From NCBI GenBank assembly GCA_964632995.1, contig CAZWDL010000036.1, positions 1-57,781 on the forward strand: a DNA stretch of 57,781 nucleotides. Direction: 5' to 3'. Position numbers and translations under genes: made by a program. Within the stretch, counting starts at the first letter, position 1. Each line of letters begins with the position of its first letter. Origin of the DNA: CAZWDL01 sp964632995 (GTDB lineage: Bacteria > Bacteroidota > Bacteroidia > Chitinophagales > Saprospiraceae). Under the pieces are notes generated by a model. That model saw only the letters and a list, made by a program, of their open reading frames with translations, did not search any database and had not been told where the DNA came from. Below, one piece after another: positions 50,408 through 57,781 of the stretch.

Positions 50408-52420
50408 ATGAAACGATTTTACTTATCCTTAACGGCGCTGCTGTTGACGGTGTCAGTCTTCACTCAGGATACGCTCCGCAACGCTGGTGCGCCGGATACT
50501 ACCCTCATTCCCAGAGCGCTGTTTTTTCAACCTAAGGATGTCCATGACATGAGGTTGTCTAAAAATGGGGAGCGGGTATATTTTCAGCGACATACGGCAG
50601 GAGACCAGGCCTTGTTCTATGTGGACCAGGCCGATCCGGACCGGGAGATCCGTTTGTCGGCGCGTGGCCGGATTCTGGACTGGACTACGACGCACAGTGA
50701 CCAACTGCTTTTGTTTCTCGCTGATTCGGGTAACCGCCGAAAGCTGCATTTGTTGGACCGCGACGGCCGTCTGCTCCGGGATCTAACGCCTTTTCCTCTG
50801 CGTAATTTAAACATTGACGCCCTCAGCCGGCAGCTGCCTGAAAAAGTGGCCGTTTGGATTATCGCCCAGGATGTGCAGCAGGACGGTCTTTACCTTATCG
50901 ATATGGAAGAAGGAGAGGCGGAGCGAAAAAGCCCTCGTCTTGGGTACGAGCAACGCTATTACGATGGGGACTTTCAACTCATTGCCGCTCGACGGCCTAA
51001 TGCTTCCGGAGGCCAGACGGTATTCGTCAGGCGAGGCGGTCAATGGGAAGAACTCGTTCGCTACCCCTTCGACGAAGGGATGCTGGTCGGAGGCTTGCAG
51101 CAGGTGCTTTCGGTTAGTGAAAACGGCAAGCGTCTCTATCTGACGGACAACCTGGACAAGGACAAAACGGTATTGATCGAGTACGATATCGACAGCAGCC
51201 GCCAGCGCATACTGGTAGCGGATGCCAAGGTAGATATTCTGCCCAAAGGCGCTATAATCGGGGCCGATGGCTGGCCGCAGATGGTGCAAGGATTATGGGC
51301 TTCTCCGCGTCGGCATTACCTGCACGCGGTGACGCGGCGTGATTTTGAGTGGCTCGACGCACAGTGGCGGGGGCAGGCAGATTTTGTCGATCGCAGCGCC
51401 GATAACCGAACCTGGCTGCTGCGCCGGCTGGATGGCGGCCCCACCCAATATTATCTCTTTCGCCGGGGAAAGCGGCAGCTCATTCCCCTGTTCAACGATC
51501 TGCCTGCGCTGGATACCTTTCAGCTGGCTTTTCGTTATCCGCGTACTATGATGACCCGCGATAGCCTGGAGTTGCCTATCCACGTTTACCTGCCCCCTGA
51601 CAGCGACAAAAATCACGACGGCGTGCCCGATACCCTGATGCCTACGCTCTTGTACGTGCACGGTGGCCCCTGGGCCGGTATTAATCACTGGAACAGCTGG
51701 TTTCATAATCGCAACTTTCAGTTGCTGGCCGACCGCGGTTACGTCGTGATCAATACAGAGTTCCGGGGAACCACCGGTTTGGGCAAACGCGTCACCCGCC
51801 TCGGCGACCGGCAATGGGGGGAGAATATGCATTACGATATAGTGGATATTGCCAACTGGGCCGTCAAAAATCGCATCGCTGATCCCGATAAACTCGGCAT
51901 ATGGGGGTGGTCCTACGGTGGATATGCCGCTGCTGCCGCCCTGGCCTTTGCTCCGGAACAGTTTGCCTGTGGTATCTCTATGTACGGCCCGGCCGACCTC
52001 GATGCTTTTTCCCGGATTCCTTTCACCGATGATGAACGATGGCGCGCCACCGTTGGCAATCCGCTCACGGAGGAGGGAACCGCACTCCTGCAGAATCACT
52101 CTCCCTTTCACCATGTCGATCGAATCGTCAAACCGATCTTGTTGACGACCGGCGCCAAAGACGACCGCGTGCCTAAAACCCAGGTGGATGCCTTCGCCCG
52201 TGCGCTGGCCGAAACAAACAAGGAAGTTATCTATTTCTATTATCCTGAGGAGGGCCACGATTACGCCGACGCCAAAAGCTGGGTTGCTTTTTGGACCGTC
52301 GCCGAACGGTTTCTTCACGATTACCTCGGCGGTCAGTTCGGAAAAGCCGGAGAGGCGCTCAAAGAAGCCAATGTCAAGGTTGTTTACGGCAAAGAATACA
52401 TCGAAGGCCTGGAGGATTAA
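50408..52420 (+). CDS. S9 prolyl oligopeptidase-family serine peptidase
   Basis: 670 residues with a signal peptide at about 1-19. An N-terminal beta-propeller (about 40-370) precedes an alpha/beta hydrolase domain. Catalytic triad: Ser in GIWGWSYGGYAA near 500, Asp in TTGAKDDRVP, His in PEEGHDYADA. The family cleaves short peptides, often as dipeptidyl or acylaminoacyl peptidases; specificity is not readable here. A DSDKNHDGVPD loop between the domains looks like an EF-hand-type calcium site, an uncommon insertion. It probably works in the periplasm (no T9SS tail). Confidence 0.9.
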   Translation: MKRFYLSLTALLLTVSVFTQDTLRNAGAPDTTLIPRALFFQPKDVHDMRLSKNGERVYFQRHTAGDQALFYVDQADPDREIRLSARGRILDWTTTHSDQLLLFLADSGNRRKLHLLDRDGRLLRDLTPFPLRNLNIDALSRQLPEKVAVWIIAQDVQQDGLYLIDMEEGEAERKSPRLGYEQRYYDGDFQLIAARRPNASGGQTVFVRRGGQWEELVRYPFDEGMLVGGLQQVLSVSENGKRLYLTDNLDKDKTVLIEYDIDSSRQRILVADAKVDILPKGAIIGADGWPQMVQGLWASPRRHYLHAVTRRDFEWLDAQWRGQADFVDRSADNRTWLLRRLDGGPTQYYLFRRGKRQLIPLFNDLPALDTFQLAFRYPRTMMTRDSLELPIHVYLPPDSDKNHDGVPDTLMPTLLYVHGGPWAGINHWNSWFHNRNFQLLADRGYVVINTEFRGTTGLGKRVTRLGDRQWGENMHYDIVDIANWAVKNRIADPDKLGIWGWSYGGYAAAAALAFAPEQFACGISMYGPADLDAFSRIPFTDDERWRATVGNPLTEEGTALLQNHSPFHHVDRIVKPILLTTGAKDDRVPKTQVDAFARALAETNKEVIYFYYPEEGHDYADAKSWVAFWTVAERFLHDYLGGQFGKAGEALKEANVKVVYGKEYIEGLED

Positions 52421-52430
52421 CTGAGCAAAG

Positions 52431-53885
52431 CTATCTTTTTTTCTCCGTCACCACCAGCAAGGCAATTGTTCCGAGCAGGGTGCTCAGGATGACTTGAGGC
52501 CAGTGCCACAGGTGAGGGTGCCAGTCGAGTAGTCGTTCCCGGCCTTCGGTCCAGGCCAGGATGGTAATGATGCCGATAGCCAGCAAGGTGGTAAGACGAA
52601 GGGGCCACTGCTTACGCGCTAAACGCCGCAGCCCTCTGCGGAAATCTTTCAGGAGGATACTCAGAATAAAAAAACAGAGAAGTGCGCCGGTGATCATAGC
52701 GCCCCACAAAAAGCGTCGGCTGGAGTCAAGGTTCCGGATGAGCAGGGGAGGGGCTATATGCAGAGACCGCGCCCATTGCTTGGCGATCGAATGGGTAAGG
52801 GCCAGGCCATTATGGCTGTTGGTCAGGACGACAAGCCCGTCGCCCGTTTCCGGAATGGCGAAGAAATAACAGTACCAGCCCGGGGAGTGGTATCCACCGT
52901 TAAAAAGCACCGTAACCTCTCCGGGGCTTAGGTCCAAGAAGTAACCCAGTCCGTAGTGGGTTGCGCCGAACCCCTGCTTGCCGGTTACGCTGACGTAGGG
53001 GCGCTGCATTTGCTGAATGGTGCTCCGCTCAATTACAGGATATCCGCGAACTGCGAATTGCAAATTAGGTAGCCCCGCCGCTACCAATCGGGTCAGGTCC
53101 AGGGCAGTAGTATGGAACCCCTCCGCGGCAGGCTGATTGTCGTATTGCCTGGGTAAAGGCTGTCCGTGGTGATCATGGGGACTTGCAAATCGCGATGAGG
53201 GCACTTCGCCCGCGTCGAAGTAGCTGTTGCGCATTTTCAGGGGCAGGAAAATTTCCCGTTCGATGAAACTTGCGAATGAGTCTCCGGTAACATCTTCAAT
53301 GATCATAGCCAGTAAACTGTACCCCGGTTTGGAATACAGGAATTGCGTGCCGGGCGGGTAAGCCACATGAACGGGCGGCAGGTCATCGGCTATTCCGGAG
53401 AGCAGAAGTTTGAGCAGCGGAACGGCGTCGGGCTCGTGGCGAACGGGAAAGTCGGAAGCGGGGAAGCCGCCGCTATGGCTGAGCAGCCGTCGAATGGTGA
53501 CCTTACTGTGATCGAAGCGGGAGGGGGGCAACTGCCAGCGTTCGAGGTAACGTTCTACTGGTGCGTCGAGATCAAGGCGCCCCTGTTCTACGAGTTTCAT
53601 TATTCCCCAGGCGGTGACGGTAGTGGCGATAGGGCCGGCATTGAAAATGGAGGAAGGCCGAACCCGACCCGGTTTCCCGGCATCGGCCTTCCCGAATCCT
53701 TCTGCCCAAACCAGCTGTGCCTCCTCGATCAAAGCTATACTTGCTCCAGGAACACGGAACTGTTTCTGCCATTTGGGCATCTGCCGTTCGAGCAGCAAGG
53801 ATAAGTCTTCTCCCTGCAGGAAACACAGATAGGGTAGGAGCAGCAGCCATACCAGTAGGACCTGCTTTTTATAACATGGGGTCAT
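52431..53885 (-). CDS. Beta-lactamase/AmpC-fold protein lacking catalytic residues, membrane-anchored
   Basis: 484 residues. Signal peptide at about 1-24; class C beta-lactamase-like domain at about 25-375 (SLLLERQMPKWQKQFRVPGASIALI, MKLVEQGRLDLDAPVERYL, RRLLSHSGGFP); then three C-terminal membrane helices. At the position of the SxxK motif, normally GSISKTFTA, this protein reads GPIATTVTA: both the nucleophile Ser and the Lys are gone. The second motif YxN is YSK. The third motif region is NGGYHSPGW. The reading frame is intact, so this looks like a pseudoenzyme used for binding or regulation rather than a decayed gene. It converges with the S9 peptidase gene, ten bases between stops. Confidence 0.82.
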   Translation of the reverse strand: MTPCYKKQVLLVWLLLLPYLCFLQGEDLSLLLERQMPKWQKQFRVPGASIALIEEAQLVWAEGFGKADAGKPGRVRPSSIFNAGPIATTVTAWGIMKLVEQGRLDLDAPVERYLERWQLPPSRFDHSKVTIRRLLSHSGGFPASDFPVRHEPDAVPLLKLLLSGIADDLPPVHVAYPPGTQFLYSKPGYSLLAMIIEDVTGDSFASFIEREIFLPLKMRNSYFDAGEVPSSRFASPHDHHGQPLPRQYDNQPAAEGFHTTALDLTRLVAAGLPNLQFAVRGYPVIERSTIQQMQRPYVSVTGKQGFGATHYGLGYFLDLSPGEVTVLFNGGYHSPGWYCYFFAIPETGDGLVVLTNSHNGLALTHSIAKQWARSLHIAPPLLIRNLDSSRRFLWGAMITGALLCFFILSILLKDFRRGLRRLARKQWPLRLTTLLAIGIITILAWTEGRERLLDWHPHLWHWPQVILSTLLGTIALLVVTEKKR

Positions 53886-54000
53886 TTTTTAAACCTTGAT
53901 CGGATTATCAAAAGGCTTGGGATAGGCCCCAAAATACCATTAATACCGAAAACATCCGGCAAAGTAGACTCATAATGTTGATAATCAGCAGGGAACTTGA

Positions 54001-55395
54001 TTATTTCAACGCGCCCACCATATCCTGGGGTTGCACCCATTCATCGAACTCCTCTTCGGTGAGCAGGTCCAGTTCAAGGGCAGCCTCCTTGAGTGTTTTA
54101 TCTTCCGCGTAGGCCTTTTTGGCGATTTTGGCGGCATTGTCATAGCCGATATGTGTATTCAGGGCAGTGACCAGCATCAGCGAATTTCGCAAATGCTCTT
54201 CGATGCGTTTGTGGTTCGGCTCAATGCCCTGGGCCAGGTTTTCATCAAAGCTCACGCAGGCATCTCCGATGAGCCGGGCTGAAACGAGGAAGTTGTAAAT
54301 CATAACCGGCTTGAACACATTGAGTTCGAATTGACCATTCATGCCGCCGACGTTTACCGCTACGTCGTTGCCGATGACCTGAGCCATAGCCATGGTCAGG
54401 GCTTCGCATTGTGTGGGATTGACCTTGCCGGGCATAATCGAGGAACCGGGCTCGTTGGCCGGAATCAGTAATTCGCCGATCCCTGAGCGGGGACCTGAAG
54501 CGAGCATGCGAATGTCATTGCCGATTTTCATTAGCGAACAGGCGACTGTCTTCAGGGCGCCGTGGGCTTCCACGATAGCATCGTGGGCAGCCAGCGCTTC
54601 AAACTTATTGTCCGCGCTGCGGAAAGGCAGACCGGTAATTTCGGCGATTTTGGCGGCCACTTTCTCGGCGTAGCCCTCCGGAGCGTTGAGCCCGGTGCCG
54701 ACAGCCGTACCGCCCAACGCCAGTTCGGAAAGGTGGCTGAGGCTGTGCTCGATGGCGTGCAGGCCGTGCTTGAGCTGGGAGACATAGCCCGACAGCTCCT
54801 GGCCCACGGTTACGGGGGTGGCGTCCATGAAATGGGTACGGCCAATTTTGACCACATCCATATACAGATCCGCTTTTTTCTGTAAAGTGTCGCGCAGTTG
54901 TTCTATACCGGGAATGGTAACTTCCATCAGTATGCGGTAGGCCGCTATGTGCATGGCAGTGGGGAAGGTATCATTGGAGGACTGTGATTTGTTGACGTCG
55001 TCATTGGGATGTAGAAACTTCTCTTTGTCGCTGAGTTTCCCCCCATGCAGTACCTGCCCACGGTTGGCAATGACCTCATTGATATTCATATTGGACTGGG
55101 TGCCCGATCCGGTTTGCCAGACCACCAGCGGGAATTCGTCATCCAGTTTGCCGGCAAGGATCTCGTCGCAAACCCGGCCGATCAGCTCGGCCTTTTTTTC
55201 CGGCAATACTCCCAGGTCCCGGTTGGTCAGGGCGGCAGCTTTTTTCAGCTCGGCAAATGCACGAATGATTTCCAGGGGCATCCGCTGGCCGCCAATGTCA
55301 AAATTCTCCCAGGAGCGCTGTGTCTGAGCACCCCAGTAATGTTCGGCCGGCACCTGTACTTCTCCCAGGCTGTCTCGTTCTGTTCTGTATTCCAT
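54001..55395 (-). CDS. fumC: Fumarate hydratase class II
   Basis: 464 residues from ATG 55395 (MEYRTERDSLGEVQVPAEHYWGAQTQRS); the open frame extends 55 codons upstream into the regulatory region and is not coding. It interconverts fumarate and malate in the citric acid cycle, cytoplasmic, iron-independent. Signatures: TGSGTQSNMNINEVIANR, NKSQSSNDTFPTAMH, GRTHFMDATPVTVGQE, and the superfamily motif GSSIMPGKVNPTQCE. Normal family length. Confidence 0.97.
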   Translation of the reverse strand: MEYRTERDSLGEVQVPAEHYWGAQTQRSWENFDIGGQRMPLEIIRAFAELKKAAALTNRDLGVLPEKKAELIGRVCDEILAGKLDDEFPLVVWQTGSGTQSNMNINEVIANRGQVLHGGKLSDKEKFLHPNDDVNKSQSSNDTFPTAMHIAAYRILMEVTIPGIEQLRDTLQKKADLYMDVVKIGRTHFMDATPVTVGQELSGYVSQLKHGLHAIEHSLSHLSELALGGTAVGTGLNAPEGYAEKVAAKIAEITGLPFRSADNKFEALAAHDAIVEAHGALKTVACSLMKIGNDIRMLASGPRSGIGELLIPANEPGSSIMPGKVNPTQCEALTMAMAQVIGNDVAVNVGGMNGQFELNVFKPVMIYNFLVSARLIGDACVSFDENLAQGIEPNHKRIEEHLRNSLMLVTALNTHIGYDNAAKIAKKAYAEDKTLKEAALELDLLTEEEFDEWVQPQDMVGALK

Positions 55396-55438
55396 AACAC
55401 TTGTTTTTGAACAATATTTAGTTGGCGTATTTTGGTTC

Positions 55439-55480
55439 TTGACGTCAAAATAGTATACTATGTTCACAAAATTTGTGAAC
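55439..55480. promoter_or_regulatory. Three adjacent palindromes between fumC and the SOD gene
   Basis: TTGACGTCAA (55439-55448), TAGTATACTA (55451-55460) and GTTCACAAAATTTGTGAAC (55462-55480, 9-bp arms around one base) follow each other in the divergent region. The last includes the TTTG at 55472-55475, which is well placed as the -33 element of the SOD promoter, so a bound protein would block it. Confidence 0.5.
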
Positions 55481-55501
55481 GCCGTAAACTTATTATTTTT
55501 G
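55472..55501 (+). promoter_or_regulatory. Candidate SOD promoter (TTTG - 18 bp - TATTTTTG)
   Basis: -33 TTTG at 55472-55475 and exact -7 TATTTTTG at 55494-55501, spacing 18. The start point would lie near 55506, giving a leader of about 75 nt. The -33 element lies in the 19-bp palindrome. Confidence 0.6.
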
Positions 55502-55581
55502 ATGGCGTTATTTATACATATTAATCTAAAATCCATCCTTCCCAAAGAGAATTTCTTCATTAAAACAAAATAAAACGAATT

Positions 55582-56214
55582 ATGGCTTTTAAACTTCCTG
55601 ATTTACCCTATGCATTTGATGCCTTGGAACCACACATTGATGCCCGTACGATGGAAATTCACCACGGCAAACACCATGCAGGATATACCAGTAAATTGAA
55701 TAATGCGATTGAGGGAACCGACCTGGAAGGGAAAAAGATTAAAGATATCCTGGCCAACGTGTCGAAATATCCGACTGCGGTAAGGAATAACGGAGGCGGC
55801 TTTTACAACCACAGCTTGTTCTGGGAAATTATGTCGCCCGACGGGGGGGGAGAACCTTCCACCAATATGAATATCCGCAAGGCTATTGAGCGCGACTTCG
55901 GTTCTTTCGCTGATTTCAAAGAAGAATTCTCCGGTGCTGCCGGCTCGGTCTTCGGTTCCGGCTGGACCTGGCTCGTCGTCGATCCGAATGACAAGCTGAA
56001 GATCGTTCAAACCCCTAATCAGGACAATCCGCTTATGGATGTTGTGGACGAGGACGGAACGCCCATTATGGGTATCGACGTCTGGGAACACGCCTATTAC
56101 CTGAATTACCAGAACCGTCGGCCGGAGTATATCAATGCCTGGTGGAACGTTATCAACTGGAAGGCGGTAACCGAGCGTTTCAATGACGCTAACCCCGGCG
56201 CTTCAGACCTGTAA
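55582..56214 (+). CDS. sodA: Superoxide dismutase, Fe/Mn family
   Basis: 210 residues. Metal ligands are all present: His27 (EIHHGKHH), His77 (FYNHSLFW), Asp166 and His170 (GIDVWEHAYYL). It converts superoxide to oxygen and hydrogen peroxide, in the cytoplasm (no signal peptide). The GGGFYNHSLFW and GSGWTWLVV stretches fit the Mn or cambialistic side of the family, but metal choice cannot be settled by eye, so the symbol is provisional. It is divergent from fumC and followed by a strong terminator. Confidence 0.93.
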   Translation: MAFKLPDLPYAFDALEPHIDARTMEIHHGKHHAGYTSKLNNAIEGTDLEGKKIKDILANVSKYPTAVRNNGGGFYNHSLFWEIMSPDGGGEPSTNMNIRKAIERDFGSFADFKEEFSGAAGSVFGSGWTWLVVDPNDKLKIVQTPNQDNPLMDVVDEDGTPIMGIDVWEHAYYLNYQNRRPEYINAWWNVINWKAVTERFNDANPGASDL

Positions 56215-56270
56215 GCAAATTTAGCCGCAGCACAAGCAGTAAAGGTCCGGGAAAGCTAAGGATTAGGTCC

Positions 56271-56305
56271 AAAACCCGGCGCAGGATGCGCCGGGTTTTG
56301 TTTTC
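56271..56305 (+). terminator. Strong terminator after the SOD gene
   Basis: AAAACCCGGCGCA (56271-56283) pairs perfectly with TGCGCCGGGTTTT (56287-56299), loop GGA, then GTTTT. Its right arm overlaps the -33 element of the next promoter. Confidence 0.92.
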
Positions 56306-56328
56306 TGCATTTTTTTTATATAAATTTG
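56297..56328 (+). promoter_or_regulatory. Near-consensus promoter (TTTG - 20 bp - TAAATTTG)
   Basis: -33 TTTG at 56297-56300 and -7 TAAATTTG at 56321-56328, spacing 20: the best consensus match in the window. It leads into the structured RNA at 56333-56462. Confidence 0.65.
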
Positions 56329-56332
56329 TTAT

Positions 56333-56462
56333 TACCTTTATGTAAACAAGCAGGCACAGGTGCGTATTTTGACGCACCGGTAATTGCTAAACCCCATGTA
56401 ATGTATTCCGTTGATAACGGAATCGATGGGCAAGGAATAAAATTCCTTGATCATTTTTTAAC
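56333..56462 (+). ncRNA. Putative small RNA with three hairpins
   Basis: Starting just after the promoter, about 130 nt fold into GGTGCGT/ACGCACC (56359-56378), ATTCCGTT/AACGGAAT (56405-56423) and CAAGGAAT/ATTCCTTG (56431-56449), the last followed by ATCATTTTTT. The second and third stems share ATTCC/GGAAT, so alternative pairing is possible, as in an attenuator. It may be a free small RNA or the leader of the 22-codon ORF that follows. Confidence 0.55.
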
Positions 56463-56476
56463 TAAATCCTTATCCC

Positions 56477-56545
56477 ATGATCATCCTGAGCGTATTGCTG
56501 CTGGTTCTGCTCCTCTTTCGTCTGGAGTTGATGAGCGAGACCTGA
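56477..56545 (+). CDS. 22-residue hydrophobic peptide
   Basis: ATG 56477, TGA 56543. The peptide begins MIILSVLLLVLLLF and ends RLELMSET: a single membrane-spanning stretch with a short polar tail. It comes right after the terminator of the three-hairpin RNA and before another terminator. Its size and shape resemble small membrane peptides or type I toxins, but no antisense RNA partner was identified. Coding status is uncertain. Confidence 0.35.
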   Translation: MIILSVLLLVLLLFRLELMSET

Positions 56546-56570
56546 TAGCCCCGGCTAATCAATCAAGTTG

Positions 56571-56609
56571 AAAAAAGCTCCGCAGGAGATTCGTCTCCTT
56601 CGGAGCTTT
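56571..56609. terminator. Bidirectional terminator
   Basis: AAAGCTCCG (56574-56582) with CGGAGCTTT (56601-56609), inner AGGAGA-TTCG-TCTCCT. The A-rich left and T-containing right sides serve both strands; it lies just after the stop of the minus-strand gene ending at 56615. Confidence 0.85.
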
Positions 56610-56614
56610 CCCAT

Positions 56615-57781
56615 TTACAAAAAGCTGTCCAGAATCAGGCTTCCCAGGTCATCGGCGTTAAAGGGGTTGAACTCACCGGCCGTCCGGCGTTCGCCGCCCA
56701 GAAGCAGGAAGAATGTAAAAGAATCATCCTCGTGGTTTTTGATATAGCCGGCGCCTCCGATTTCAGGAATGGTTTTCACGCCGCTTTGGATATCGCGCTT
56801 CAGCGTTTCGAGGTCTTCCCGGCTGGGAAGAGCATCGACAATGATTTGCGCGTCGAGGTAACGTTCCTCCACCGGGCGAATGTGCTTGATGTTGTCGGCT
56901 GCCTTCTGTAATAATTCGACTTGTTCGGTATTGAGGACTGAGCGGTTGACGGTAATTTTTTTGTTGACGGAAATATTGGTCAACCCAGAACAGGGAAGCC
57001 AGGTTTTCGTTCCTTTTACTTTAAAGGTATAAGAGAAGTTAAAGACTTTCCTGTTGATCAGATCACGCAGGGCTGACTCTAGTTCGCTGCGGGCCTGTTC
57101 GTCATCCAGTTCCGGCTGAAGAGCTCTTTTCATACGGTTGAGGGCGTTGATGTAGGGTTGAACGGCATTGCTGGTAACCTTGGAAGGCGGATCGCTAATC
57201 CAGTCACAAAGCTGTGCGTCCTGCTTATTCAACTCTTGGTTTATCGCGCTATTGGCCTTGTTTTGGGTGTCACTTCTAATGTCCTCAATCAAATCGATTG
57301 TGCGGTCGACAAGCGGAGGGAGGTCTTTGCGCAAGCCCCGCAGGCTTAGTTCGAACTGATAGTCTTCCAATGCCTCTTCCAATTCGGACTGCGCCGAATC
57401 AATTTTAGCAAATTGGTCATCGATCTGTTCAATGATCCACTGGTCTTTATTTTCCAGCAGACGGCTGGGTGGCATAGCAGTCATTTCCGTTTCCTGCTCG
57501 CGAAAGGAAGCGGCGGCACTCCAGGTTTCTCCCTTGGCAAGCACTTTGCCGCTCAGGCTGATGCCGTCATTGTTGGCCGTAACGGCGCCTTCTGCCGCTT
57601 TGGTTTCGCCGGGTACCTGAATGCGGAAAGCGCCTTCGAGCCCGATGTCGAACAAACCATCCTGCTGCAGGAAACCCCGCGTGCGCAGTCGCCCCCCAGG
57701 TTTGACGGGAAGGACGGAAGGCCACCAGCTCAGGTCGGGATCCGCGAGGCCGTTGACAAAGGCGCGGGCCTGCACGCCGCT
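56615..57781 (-). CDS. Large protein of unknown function, C-terminal part (5' end outside window)
   Basis: At least 388 residues; the frame continues past the right edge of the window, so the N-terminus is missing. A GTG at 57775 is not a credible start because the open frame runs on upstream. The part seen has a beta-rich N-terminal section (GGRLRTRGFLQQDGLFDIGLEG), then a long charged helical, coiled-coil-like region (about 105-230: QIDDQFAKIDSAQSELEEALEDY), and a mixed C-terminal domain ending FNADDLGSLILDSFL. I do not recognise the family. Confidence 0.6.
   Translation of the reverse strand, partial: SGVQARAFVNGLADPDLSWWPSVLPVKPGGRLRTRGFLQQDGLFDIGLEGAFRIQVPGETKAAEGAVTANNDGISLSGKVLAKGETWSAAASFREQETEMTAMPPSRLLENKDQWIIEQIDDQFAKIDSAQSELEEALEDYQFELSLRGLRKDLPPLVDRTIDLIEDIRSDTQNKANSAINQELNKQDAQLCDWISDPPSKVTSNAVQPYINALNRMKRALQPELDDEQARSELESALRDLINRKVFNFSYTFKVKGTKTWLPCSGLTNISVNKKITVNRSVLNTEQVELLQKAADNIKHIRPVEERYLDAQIIVDALPSREDLETLKRDIQSGVKTIPEIGGAGYIKNHEDDSFTFFLLLGGERRTAGEFNPFNADDLGSLILDSFL

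Overview
This window comes from a Bacteroidota chromosome, most likely the Saprospiria (Lewinella / Haliscomenobacter side). That placement is an inference from gene content and protein style; no rRNA is present. Supporting marks are many type IX secretion (T9SS) sorting tails (type A YPNPF-like tails and a type B gliding-associated tail), a PorP/SprF protein, SprB repeats, LytTR/YehU-type two-component proteins, SxxC lipoproteins, a double-glycine peptide precursor, and -7 boxes of the Bacteroidota form TAnnTTTG. No tRNA, rRNA, CRISPR array, prophage or intact insertion sequence was found.

Region by region. Positions 1-12.3 kb form a surface-protein island: the tail of one T9SS cargo, a single-cohesin protein, a giant protein with five cohesin-like and about eleven SprB repeats, its PorP/SprF partner, and a 1331-residue protein that carries a dockerin-like module and a cohesin module. 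A non-coding gap inside it holds a MITE-like element and a possible short transcript. From 12.3 to 18.2 kb lie YraN, a GNAT acetyltransferase, a membrane class III nucleotide cyclase, and an overlapping pair for DNA uptake (ComEC and a membrane helix-hairpin-helix protein). From 18.2 to 26 kb lie a PagL-like lipid A deacylase, two lipoproteins, a Nudix-wHTH regulator with tandem palindromes upstream, a T9SS cargo, a double-OmpA protein and lepA. From 26 to 31 kb a 34-codon membrane protein lies in a hairpin-rich gap. It is followed by an ECF sigma / RskA-type anti-sigma pair divergent from a fasciclin (FAS1) gene, then a methyltransferase, a SHOCT protein and a small beta-barrel. From 31 to 39.4 kb are an aromatic amino acid decarboxylase, a GH5 lipoprotein, a metallophosphoesterase, kdsA, an FAD dehydrogenase and a DoxX protein.

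From 39.4 to 44.2 kb are a K+ channel with a zinc ribbon and then the most interesting block: a LytTR response regulator, a 46-residue double-glycine leader peptide with its own promoter and terminators, and a soluble TPR histidine kinase. This block is followed by two tandem short RNA-like units that share a 19-nt head. The right end has pbpC, a secreted GH13 amylase, an S9 peptidase, a beta-lactamase-fold protein lacking its catalytic residues, fumC and a superoxide dismutase divergent across nested palindromes, a probable three-hairpin small RNA with a 22-codon hydrophobic ORF, and the 3' part of a large unknown protein.

Functionally the window joins cell-surface and secreted polysaccharide-related proteins (cohesin/dockerin/SprB proteins, GH5, GH13) exported by Sec plus T9SS or lipoprotein routes with envelope maintenance (pbpC, kdsA, PagL, OmpA) and several sensory systems. 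All functional statements rest on motif recognition by eye; no database search was possible.
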